A stretch of 11,361 nt of DNA, from assembly GCA_011371465.1 (NCBI GenBank), contig DRQL01000314.1, forward strand, positions 1 through 11,361, given 5' to 3'. The translations under genes and the position numbers were made by a program. The notes below the pieces were generated by a model. It searched no databases. It saw only the letters and a list, made by a program, of their open reading frames with translations, and had not been told where the DNA came from. Source of the stretch: Gammaproteobacteria bacterium (GTDB lineage Bacteria > Pseudomonadota > Gammaproteobacteria > DSM-19610). This document shows, piece after piece, positions 1 to 5,430 of this stretch (positions are counted from its first letter, which is position 1; the number at the start of each line of letters is the position of its first letter).

Positions 1-411
1 CGCCAGCGGAACGCCCTGGTACGACATACCCGTGACTTCGGCAATCATGCGGTACATTACAAAGGTAGGGTCCGGCGCCATGATCACACGCCCGGGCTGC
101 GCCACCGCCAGCGCCAGCATCTGGATCAGTTCATCCGAGCCGTTGCCCAGCAGCAGCTGCCTGTCTTCCGGCACCTGCATGGTCTGTCTGAGCAGCGCGG
201 ACAGCGCCTGCGCGCCCGGGTCCGGGTAGCGGTTCAGCTCCACCTTGCGCAGCACGTCCAGCCATTGCTCGACCAGTTCGTCCGGCCAGCGGTAGGGGTT
301 TTCCATGGCGTCCAGCTTGACCAGCTCGCCCGGGTCCGGCACGTGGTAGGCGCGCAAGGCCTGCACCTCGGGACGTATCCAGCGTTGCGGGGTATTGCCG
401 TCCGTGCTCAT
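1..411 (-). CDS. hisC: Histidinol-phosphate aminotransferase, N-terminal part (cut by window edge)
   Basis: PLP-dependent enzyme that converts imidazole-acetol phosphate and glutamate to histidinol phosphate in histidine synthesis, in the cytoplasm. Only the first 137 residues are present and the frame stays open at base 1; the family is usually about 350-370 residues. Visible family features are the substrate-side ENPYR motif (37-41), the LGNGSDELI cofactor-phosphate loop (88-96) and the PTFVMY stretch (115-120). The catalytic lysine lies in the missing part. The ATG shares an ATGA with the hisD stop (4-base overlap), which points to translational coupling, since no clear Shine-Dalgarno sequence precedes it. 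It is the last visible gene of the hisG-hisD-hisC run. A general class I/II aminotransferase is the only real alternative, and position after hisD makes hisC much more likely. Confidence 0.95.
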   Translation of the reverse strand, partial: MSTDGNTPQRWIRPEVQALRAYHVPDPGELVKLDAMENPYRWPDELVEQWLDVLRKVELNRYPDPGAQALSALLRQTMQVPEDRQLLLGNGSDELIQMLALAVAQPGRVIMAPDPTFVMYRMIAEVTGMSYQGVPLA

Positions 412-1718
412 TTGGCGGGAATGCGGTACTCGGCCGACCGCGCGTGCGCCGTCAGGCCTTCACCGCGCGCCAGTACCGAAGCGGTTTCCCCCAGGTCGGC
501 AGCGGCCGCTGCCGAGCACTGGATCAGGCTGGAACGCTTCTGGAAATCGTACACCCCCAGCGGCGAGGAAAACCGCGCCGTGCGCGAGGTCGGCAGGACG
601 TGGTTGGGGCCCGCACAGTAGTCACCCAGCGCTTCCGCCGTGTAGCGGCCCATGAAGATGGCGCCGGCGTGGCGGATGGACGCCGCCATGCGCTGCGGGT
701 CTTCGACCGACAGCTCCAGGTGTTCAGGGGCAATGTAGTTGGCCACCTCAACCGCTTCGTCGAGATCGCGTACCTGCACCAGGGCGCCACGGCCGCTCAG
801 TGCTGACTCAATGATTTCGGCACGCTCCATCTGCGGCAGCTGCCGGTCGATACTGTCGGCCACCCGGTCCAGGAAATCCGCGTCCGGGCTGACCAGGATC
901 GCCTGCGCATCCTCGTCGTGCTCGGCCTGCGAAAACAGGTCCATGGCGATCCAGTCCGGGTCGGTCCGCCCGTCGCACACCACCAGGATTTCCGACGGGC
1001 CGGCGATCATGTCGATACCGACCTTGCCGAACACCATGCGCTTGGCGGTCGCCACGTAGATATTGCCGGGCCCGACAATCTTGTCGACTGCCGGCACGGT
1101 TTCGGTGCCGAACGCCAGCGCCGCCACGGCCTGCGCGCCGCCAATACAGAACACCCGGTCCACGCCGGCGATGGCGGCGGCCGCCAGTACCAGTTCGTTA
1201 CGCACGCCGTCCGGGGTCGGCACCACCATCACCAGTTCACTGACACCGGCCACCTTGGCCGGGATGGCATTCATCAGCACCGACGAGGGGTATGCCGCCT
1301 TGCCGCCGGGCACATACAGGCCGACCCGGTCCAGCGGCGCGACCTGCTGCCCCAGCAGCGTGCCGTCCGCTTCCGTGTAGGACCAGGACTCCAGCTTCTG
1401 GTGTTCCGCATAGGCCTGCACCCGCTGCGCCGCACGCTCCAGCGCCGCACGCTGCGCTTCCGGGATCGACTCCAGCGCCTGCTGCAGTCCCTCCTGCGGG
1501 ATTTCCAGCTCGGCAACACTGGCGGCCTGCAGGCGGTCAAAGCGCTGCGTATAGTCCAGCAGCGCCCCGTCACCGCGGCTGCGCAGTGCCGCAATGATGT
1601 CGCGCACCGTGGCTTCGACCTGCTGGTCCGCGGACTCTTCCCAGGCCAGCAGTCGATCGAGCTGCACATGGAAATCGCGGTCGCTGCTGTCCAGGCGCTG
1701 TAGTCCTACGCTGTTCAC
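408..1718 (-). CDS. hisD: Histidinol dehydrogenase
   Basis: Zinc enzyme that oxidises L-histidinol to L-histidine in two NAD-dependent steps, the last two reactions of histidine synthesis. At 436 residues it is full length for the family. By motif comparison with the E. coli enzyme the zinc ligands are Q264, H267, D366 and H425, and the catalytic base pair is E332-H333 in APEHLEL. The nucleotide-side motifs VPGGK (136-140) and VGPGNIY (215-221) are also present. The start codon is GTG at 1718-1716. It overlaps the hisG stop as GTGA and is preceded by AGGAG at good spacing inside the end of hisG. Tight coupling on both sides (hisG upstream, hisC downstream) marks a single operon. All key residues are intact. 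Confidence 0.98.
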   Translation of the reverse strand: MNSVGLQRLDSSDRDFHVQLDRLLAWEESADQQVEATVRDIIAALRSRGDGALLDYTQRFDRLQAASVAELEIPQEGLQQALESIPEAQRAALERAAQRVQAYAEHQKLESWSYTEADGTLLGQQVAPLDRVGLYVPGGKAAYPSSVLMNAIPAKVAGVSELVMVVPTPDGVRNELVLAAAAIAGVDRVFCIGGAQAVAALAFGTETVPAVDKIVGPGNIYVATAKRMVFGKVGIDMIAGPSEILVVCDGRTDPDWIAMDLFSQAEHDEDAQAILVSPDADFLDRVADSIDRQLPQMERAEIIESALSGRGALVQVRDLDEAVEVANYIAPEHLELSVEDPQRMAASIRHAGAIFMGRYTAEALGDYCAGPNHVLPTSRTARFSSPLGVYDFQKRSSLIQCSAAAAADLGETASVLARGEGLTAHARSAEYRIPAK

Positions 1719-2362
1719 GCGGCGTTCTCCTGGCGGCGCACCGCTTCGGCAATCTGGTCGATAAACGCCTGCACCCGGCGGTGCTTGCGTTTCATGGAGG
1801 CCTTGTTGACGACCAGCCGGGAACTGATGTCCGCGATGCTTTCCAGCGGCATGAGGCCGTTGGCTTTGAGGGTGTTGCCGGTATCGACCACGTCCACGAT
1901 CAGGTCGGATAAACCGACCAGCGGCGCCAGTTCCATGGAACCGTACAACTTGATGATTTCCACCTGTATGCCCTGCTGCGCGAAATACTCGCGCGCGCTG
2001 TTGACGTACTTGGTGGCGATGCGCAGCCGCTGCGCCTGTTCCGACCAGGGGCCGCGCCCGGCCACCATCAGGCGACAGCGCGCAATGCCCAGGTCCAGGG
2101 GTTCGTACAGCCCGGCGCCACCGTGTTCCATCAGCACGTCCTTGCCCGCCACGCCCAGGTCGGCCGCGCCGTACTGGACATAGGTCGGCACGTCGGAGGC
2201 GCGGATGATGACCAGTTTTACATCGTCGTGGTTGGTATCCAGGATCAGCTTGCGGCTGGTTTCCGGGTCATCGATCGCCTCGATGCCGGCGTGCGCCAGC
2301 AACGGCAGGGTCTCCTTGAAGATGCGCCCCTTGGATAGCGCAATGGTCAACGGTTCGGACAT
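1715..2362 (-). CDS. hisG: ATP phosphoribosyltransferase, short (HisZ-dependent) form
   Basis: Catalyses the first committed step of histidine synthesis, ATP plus PRPP to phosphoribosyl-ATP. The protein is 215 residues, the catalytic-core length. The long form, as in E. coli (about 300 residues), carries a C-terminal regulatory domain that is absent here. Recognisable parts are the LSKGR start motif (9-13), YGSMELAP (140-147) and the PRPP loop with DVVDTGNTL (157-165). From family knowledge, short HisG works in an octamer with HisZ, a catalytically dead HisRS paralogue that gives activity and histidine feedback. No hisZ is in this window, so it should be elsewhere. The gene follows ibaG by 43 bases and overlaps hisD by 4. 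The ATG is preceded only by a weak Shine-Dalgarno sequence. Confidence 0.97.
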   Translation of the reverse strand: MSEPLTIALSKGRIFKETLPLLAHAGIEAIDDPETSRKLILDTNHDDVKLVIIRASDVPTYVQYGAADLGVAGKDVLMEHGGAGLYEPLDLGIARCRLMVAGRGPWSEQAQRLRIATKYVNSAREYFAQQGIQVEIIKLYGSMELAPLVGLSDLIVDVVDTGNTLKANGLMPLESIADISSRLVVNKASMKRKHRRVQAFIDQIAEAVRRQENAA

Positions 2363-2383
2363 GCTGTGTGCCTGAGAAAGTCG

Positions 2384-2399
2384 TGCGTCCGACGACGCA
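2384..2399 (-). repeat. Small inverted repeat between ibaG and hisG
   Basis: A perfect 6-base stem (TGCGTC at 2384-2389, GACGCA at 2394-2399) with a 4-base loop fills much of the 43-base gap between ibaG and hisG. On the transcribed strand it is followed by a short TTTCTC run, too weak for a confident intrinsic terminator. It could be an mRNA hairpin that tunes hisG expression, or chance in GC-rich DNA. Confidence 0.3.
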
Positions 2400-2405
2400 G
2401 CAGTG

Positions 2406-2645
2406 TTACTGAATCTGTTTTGCCGACTGTTCCGGCGTCAGGGTGCGGAACGACAGGGCGTGTACCGCGCCCTGCATGACATCACCCAGCGCCGCATACA
2501 CCATCTGGTGCTGCTGTACCCGGGATTTGCCTTCGAACGCGGCGCTCACGATGGTGGCCTCGAAGTGGTCTCCATCGCCCTGCACCACGACCTCGGCCGA
2601 GGGAATACCGTCTTCTATACGCTTTTTGAGTTCATCTGCCTGCAT
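2406..2645 (-). CDS. ibaG: BolA-family protein, IbaG/YrbA type
   Basis: Small BolA-fold protein of 79 residues. BolA proteins pair with monothiol glutaredoxins and bind a [2Fe-2S] cluster; IbaG is the acid-stress-linked paralogue that sits by the mla genes in many Gammaproteobacteria. The sequence shows the family pattern: GDGDHFEATIVS (23-34), the GKSRVQQHQMVYAAL helix region (39-53), and the conserved histidine in VHALSFRTLTPEQ (61-73), which corresponds to the invariant BolA His. The length matches IbaG (about 84-89) better than BolA itself (about 105). The ATG has only a weak GGA upstream. Its usual downstream neighbour murA is missing here and hisG follows at once. Confidence 0.92.
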   Translation of the reverse strand: MQADELKKRIEDGIPSAEVVVQGDGDHFEATIVSAAFEGKSRVQQHQMVYAALGDVMQGAVHALSFRTLTPEQSAKQIQ

Positions 2646-2678
2646 GTCCGGGCCCGTTGTCGGTTGGCGAAAACAGGA

Positions 2679-2709
2679 ATCATACTATAAGCGGGCCGTG
2701 CCCGTTCAA
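2679..2709 (-). promoter_or_regulatory. Candidate sigma-70-type promoter for ibaG-hisGDC
   Basis: The 60-base gap between mlaB and ibaG is AT-richer than its surroundings. On the minus strand it holds TTGAAC (2709-2704, overlapping the mlaB stop), then TATAGT (2689-2684) and TATGAT (2684-2679). TTGAAC to TATGAT is 19 bases, slightly long; an intermediate TAGTAT gives 16. A 5-base hairpin, CGGGC-ACG-GCCCG (2704-2692), lies in the spacer just after the mlaB stop and could mark the 3' end of mla transcripts. If used, the promoter would give ibaG a leader of roughly 25-30 bases. This is by-eye motif matching only. Confidence 0.35.
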
Positions 2710-3011
2710 TCACGCTGCAGCGGCAACACCTGGTCCAGCGAACTGACCCGCGCCAGCGCCAGCATCTGCTCGGGGATATTGAAAAACCGGACCTTCTTTC
2801 CGGATTGACGCGCCAGCCGCATGCAGGCCACCAGCAGCGCCACCCCGGCGCTGTCCGAGCGCTGCACCGCGCCCAGGTCCACGTCCAGCGCCTCGCGCTC
2901 GCCAAACCGGGCCCGGCAACGCTCCCAGAGGGCGGCGACCGAATCGAAGTTCAGGTCCCCGCTGATTTCCAGTCGATCGTCCTTTCCCGGCTGAATGTCT
3001 GCGCTCAACAT
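2706..3011 (-). CDS. mlaB: MlaB, STAS-domain subunit of the Mla phospholipid transporter
   Basis: Cytoplasmic STAS-domain protein that binds the MlaF ATPase and supports assembly and activity of the MlaFEDB complex. It is 101 residues, close to E. coli MlaB (97). The core STAS signature is RSDSAGVALL (51-60); S54 aligns by eye with T52 of E. coli MlaB, the residue important for function. The N-terminal strand (RLEISGDL, 13-20) and later VRFFNIPEQM (74-83) also fit the fold. It begins only 12 bases after the mlaD stop, where mlaC normally lies. The upstream sequence has only a weak purine run, so coupling to mlaD translation is likely. Confidence 0.92.
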   Translation of the reverse strand: MLSADIQPGKDDRLEISGDLNFDSVAALWERCRARFGEREALDVDLGAVQRSDSAGVALLVACMRLARQSGKKVRFFNIPEQMLALARVSSLDQVLPLQRD

Positions 3012-3023
3012 GCCCGACCGTGC

Positions 3024-3494
3024 CTACTGGTTCCCGCTCTCGGCACTGTTGAGCAGGAACTTGCCCACCAGCTTTTCCAGCACCAGTGCGGAGGCAGTGA
3101 ATTCGATCTCGGAGCCGTCAACCAGAAAATCTTCGGACCCGCCCGGGTCCAGCGCCACGTACTGCTCGCCCAGCAGGCCGGCGGTATAGATACTCGCCAC
3201 CGTATCGTCCGGGAAGCGGTCATAGGACTGGTCCATTTCCATGGTCACCACCGCCTCGTAGCGATCGCTGTCGTAGTCGATGCCGGCCACCCGCCCGACC
3301 AGCACGCCACCGGCCATCACCGGCGAACGTACTTTCAGACCACCGACATTTTCAAAACGCGCGATCACGGTGTAACTGCTTTTTGCGGAATAACTGCTCA
3401 GGTTGCTCACTTTCATGGCCAGCACAAAGAGTGCTGCCAGGCCGGCGGCAATCAGCATCCCGACCATCAGTTCCGTGGTTTTGCTCTGTTTCAT
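3024..3494 (-). CDS. mlaD: MlaD, MCE-domain lipid-binding subunit of the Mla transporter
   Basis: Inner-membrane-anchored MCE protein; in the known complex a hexamer forms a periplasmic ring with a hydrophobic pore for lipids. It is 156 residues, shorter than E. coli MlaD (183) mainly because the loose C-terminal tail is missing. One N-terminal membrane helix (about 9-28) is followed by the MCE domain (about 38-117) with FENVGGLKVRSPV (47-59), GGVLVGRVAGI (62-72) and the TAGLLGEQYVAL segment (104-115). The pore helix SALVLEKLVGKFL (135-147) is kept. GGAG lies 6 bases before the ATG, and one base separates it from the mlaE stop. Downstream comes mlaB rather than the expected mlaC. Confidence 0.96.
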   Translation of the reverse strand: MKQSKTTELMVGMLIAAGLAALFVLAMKVSNLSSYSAKSSYTVIARFENVGGLKVRSPVMAGGVLVGRVAGIDYDSDRYEAVVTMEMDQSYDRFPDDTVASIYTAGLLGEQYVALDPGGSEDFLVDGSEIEFTASALVLEKLVGKFLLNSAESGNQ

Positions 3495-3495
3495 G

Positions 3496-4275
3496 TCAGG
3501 CTCCGAACATCAATGCGGTCAAAACGAAATCCAGGCCGAGCACGGCGAACGCGGAATACACGACGGTTCGCGTTGTCGAGCGACTGACACCTTCCGATGT
3601 CGGCACCGTATCATAGCCCTCGAATACTGCAATCCAGGTGACCACCAGCCCGAACACCACACTCTTGATGACACCGTTATACACGTCATCGTACAAATCG
3701 ACCTTGGACTGCATCTGTGACCAGTAGGCACCCTCGTCGACACCCAGCAGGCCGACACCGACAAAGTAGCCCCCGTAGATTCCCAGGGCACTGAAGATGG
3801 CGGCCAGCAGCGGCATGGAGATGAATCCGGCCAGGAATCGCGGCGCAATCACGCGGTGTATCGGGTCCACCGCCATCATTTCCATGCCTGCCAGCTGTTC
3901 GGTGGCCTTCATCAGGCCGATCTCGGCGGTCAGCGCCGAGCCCGCCCGCCCGGCAAACAGCAGGCCGGTCACCACCGGCCCCAGCTCGCGCACGATCGAC
4001 AGCGCTACCACCACGCCCAGGGACTCCTCGGCGCCAAAATCCACCAGGGTATTGTAGCCCTGCAGGGCCAGCACCATGCCGACGAACACCCCGGACAGGA
4101 TAATGATCGGCAGCGACAGCACGCCCACCGAATACAGTTGCGCCACCAGCAGGCGCGGCCGGACCAGCACAGCCGGGACACCGACCAGGGTCTTCAGTGC
4201 AAACAGGTTGGCGCGCCCCAGCGTCTCGAAAAAGCGGAAACCGCCGCGGCCGAGTCCGCGTATCCAGTCAAGCAT
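3496..4275 (-). CDS. mlaE: MlaE, permease subunit of the Mla phospholipid transporter
   Basis: Integral inner-membrane subunit; a dimer sits between the MlaF ATPases and the MlaD ring and passes phospholipids between membranes. The 259 residues match the family length (about 260). An N-terminal amphipathic stretch is followed by several hydrophobic helices. The most telling segment is the conserved ELGPVVTGLLFAGRAGSA loop (97-114), followed by TAEIGLMKATEQL and VDPIHRVIAPR, typical of MlaE/Ttg2B proteins. It overlaps mlaF by 8 bases and leaves one base before mlaD, so it belongs firmly to the operon. Nothing looks disrupted. Confidence 0.96.
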   Translation of the reverse strand: MLDWIRGLGRGGFRFFETLGRANLFALKTLVGVPAVLVRPRLLVAQLYSVGVLSLPIIILSGVFVGMVLALQGYNTLVDFGAEESLGVVVALSIVRELGPVVTGLLFAGRAGSALTAEIGLMKATEQLAGMEMMAVDPIHRVIAPRFLAGFISMPLLAAIFSALGIYGGYFVGVGLLGVDEGAYWSQMQSKVDLYDDVYNGVIKSVVFGLVVTWIAVFEGYDTVPTSEGVSRSTTRTVVYSAFAVLGLDFVLTALMFGA

Positions 4276-5098
4276 TCAGCAGGTCTTCCATGTAGTCCCG
4301 GGCAGGATAGTGAAAGGGAACGGGGCCGTCCGGCAGACCCTGCATGAACTGTTTGACCAGGGCGGAGTCCGTTTTCCCCAGGGCTTCGGGCGTACCCTGG
4401 CCGATCACCTTGCCCTGGGAGATGACATAGACGTAATCCGAAATGGCAGCGGTTTCCTGCACATCGTGCGACACGATGATACTGGTAAGTCCAAGCGCAT
4501 CATTCAACAGGCGTATCAGCTGCACCAGCGCACCCATGGAAATCGGGTCCTGCCCGGTAAAGGGTTCATCGTACATGATCATCATCGGGTCCAGCGCAAT
4601 GGCGCGCGCCAGCGCCACGCGCCTCGCCATGCCGCCGGACAGTTCGCTGGGCTGCAGGTCACGCGCACCGCGCAGACCGACGGCCTGCAACTTCATCAAT
4701 ACCAGGTCGCGGATCATCGCCTCGGGAAGATCGGTGTGTTCGCGCAACGGGAACGCCACGTTGTCGAACACGTTGAGGTCGGTCAGCAGCGCGCCCGACT
4801 GGAACAGCATGCCCATGCGCCGCCGCAGTTCATACAGTGCCTTGCGGCCGAGTTCCTGCACCGGCAATCCGTCCACCTCGATACTGCCGCGATCCGGCGT
4901 GAGCTGGCCGCCGATCAGGCGCAACAGGGTGGTCTTGCCGGTGCCGCTCGGACCCATGATCGCGGTCAGCCTGCCGCGCGGAATATCCAGGTCCACACCG
5001 TCGAAAATCACGCGATCACCGCGCGCAAAATGCAGGTCACGGATTTTGACCAGGGTTTCAGAAGCGGCCGGGCCGGCTGTTTCAGCACTGCGCTGCAT
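4268..5098 (-). CDS. mlaF: MlaF, ATPase subunit of the Mla phospholipid transporter
   Basis: ABC ATPase that drives the MlaFEDB complex from the cytoplasm. From the chosen start it is 276 residues (E. coli MlaF is 269). Motifs are Walker A GPSGTGKTT (49-57), Q-loop Q100 in MLFQSGAL, the ABC signature LSGGM (153-157), Walker B MIMYDEP with catalytic E178, and switch H211 in VSHD. The MlaF-specific C-terminal DGPVPFHYPARDY (257-269), which contacts partner subunits in known structures, is intact. The frame stays open upstream to ATGs at 5158 and 5137. I chose 5098 because the TATAAT at 5141-5136 would place those codons at or before the transcription start, and because homologues begin near here. 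No clear Shine-Dalgarno sequence precedes any of these starts. Confidence 0.95.
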   Translation of the reverse strand: MQRSAETAGPAASETLVKIRDLHFARGDRVIFDGVDLDIPRGRLTAIMGPSGTGKTTLLRLIGGQLTPDRGSIEVDGLPVQELGRKALYELRRRMGMLFQSGALLTDLNVFDNVAFPLREHTDLPEAMIRDLVLMKLQAVGLRGARDLQPSELSGGMARRVALARAIALDPMMIMYDEPFTGQDPISMGALVQLIRLLNDALGLTSIIVSHDVQETAAISDYVYVISQGKVIGQGTPEALGKTDSALVKQFMQGLPDGPVPFHYPARDYMEDLLNA

Positions 5099-5135
5099 CT
5101 TGTTTTTACTGACCGTCCATGAGAATCGTTGCCGC

Positions 5136-5141
5136 ATTATA
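5136..5141 (-). promoter_or_regulatory. Candidate -10 element for the mla operon
   Basis: A perfect TATAAT lies on the minus strand, 38 bases before the chosen mlaF ATG. No good TTGACA-like element is seen at 16-18 bases upstream (the best is TACTCC), so activity may depend on an activator. Transcription would start near 5129 and give a leader of about 30 bases. The leader contains a four-codon ORF (ATG at 5120, TAA ending at 5106) that ends 7 bases before the mlaF start. Confidence 0.5.
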
Positions 5142-5147
5142 CGGAAA

Positions 5148-5175
5148 CCGGCCGCCATGGGAGTAGCCCGGCCGG
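5148..5175. repeat. GC-rich inverted repeat upstream of mlaF
   Basis: CCGGCCG (5148-5154) and CGGCCGG (5169-5175) form a perfect 7-base inverted repeat with a 14-base centre. It lies just after the stop of the small zinc-ribbon-like gene and covers the place where a -35 element for mlaF would be. Read on the minus strand it is followed by TTTCC, so it could act as a weak terminator for the small gene. It could equally be a regulator's operator for mla. The sequence alone does not decide between these. Confidence 0.35.
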
Positions 5176-5181
5176 ATTTCT

Positions 5182-5364
5182 TCAGCGCGCTTCGGTTTTC
5201 TCCGCCCCGCAGCGTGTACAGCGGTAGCGGTTCACCAGGCGCCCCTGACGGCTGTCAAAAGGTGTATCCACCACGCGCCACTTGTGGAAACCGCGCCGGC
5301 ACAGGGTGTTGCCGCGGTGTTTTCCGGCCGCGGCCGGTTTTTTGAACTTCACCACATTGCCCAT
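5182..5364 (-). CDS. Small basic protein with a CxxC zinc-ribbon-like motif, unknown function
   Basis: I do not recognise a named family with confidence. From the ATG at 5364 the protein is 60 residues and very basic, with 16 Lys or Arg. C22 and H27 (LCRRGFHKW) and C49 and C52 (CTRCG) are spaced as two halves of a likely metal site, resembling small zinc-ribbon proteins. The N-terminal VVKFKKP could contact nucleic acid, but that is inference. I chose this ATG because GGAG lies 7 bases before it; the frame also has ATGs at 5379 and 5391. The gene lies upstream of mlaF on the same strand, with an inverted repeat and the mlaF -10 between them, so it may have its own promoter (TATAGT at 5422-5417). 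No membrane segment or signal peptide is seen. Confidence 0.7.
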   Translation of the reverse strand: MGNVVKFKKPAAAGKHRGNTLCRRGFHKWRVVDTPFDSRQGRLVNRYRCTRCGAEKTEAR

Positions 5365-5391
5365 GCACCGGCTCCGCATTCCATCACTCAT

Positions 5392-5422
5392 TTGTCCCCG
5401 TGTGTTTTAACCCGCTACTATA
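5392..5422. promoter_or_regulatory. Overlapping divergent -10 elements between the small gene and caxA
   Basis: The seven bases TACTATA (5416-5422) can serve both strands. On the plus strand TACTAT follows TTGTCC (5392-5397) at 18 bases and would drive caxA. On the minus strand TATAGT (5/6 match) would drive the small CxxC gene, though without a good -35. If both are used, polymerase binding in the two directions would be mutually exclusive. This is by-eye motif matching and uncertain. Confidence 0.4.
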
Positions 5423-5430
5423 CGCCCCCT

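Noticed and set aside
918..1703. Plus-strand open frame of 261 codons opposite hisD
   Set aside because: It is an antisense shadow of a GC-rich gene: His/Arg/Gln-rich, no family motifs, and hisD on the other strand has all catalytic residues.
2805..3587. Plus-strand open frame of 260 codons across mlaB, mlaD and mlaE
   Set aside because: It spans three genes and their junctions on the other strand and shows no recognisable protein features.
4076..5122. Plus-strand open frame of 348 codons opposite mlaE/mlaF
   Set aside because: The composition (many His, Arg, Gln) and lack of any domain mark it as the antisense of mlaF, whose ABC motifs are complete.
5284..5430. N-terminal extension of yrbG by 49 codons
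   Set aside because: The extra part is Pro/His-rich, overlaps the small gene on the other strand and carries the putative promoter; homologues start at the ATG at 5431.
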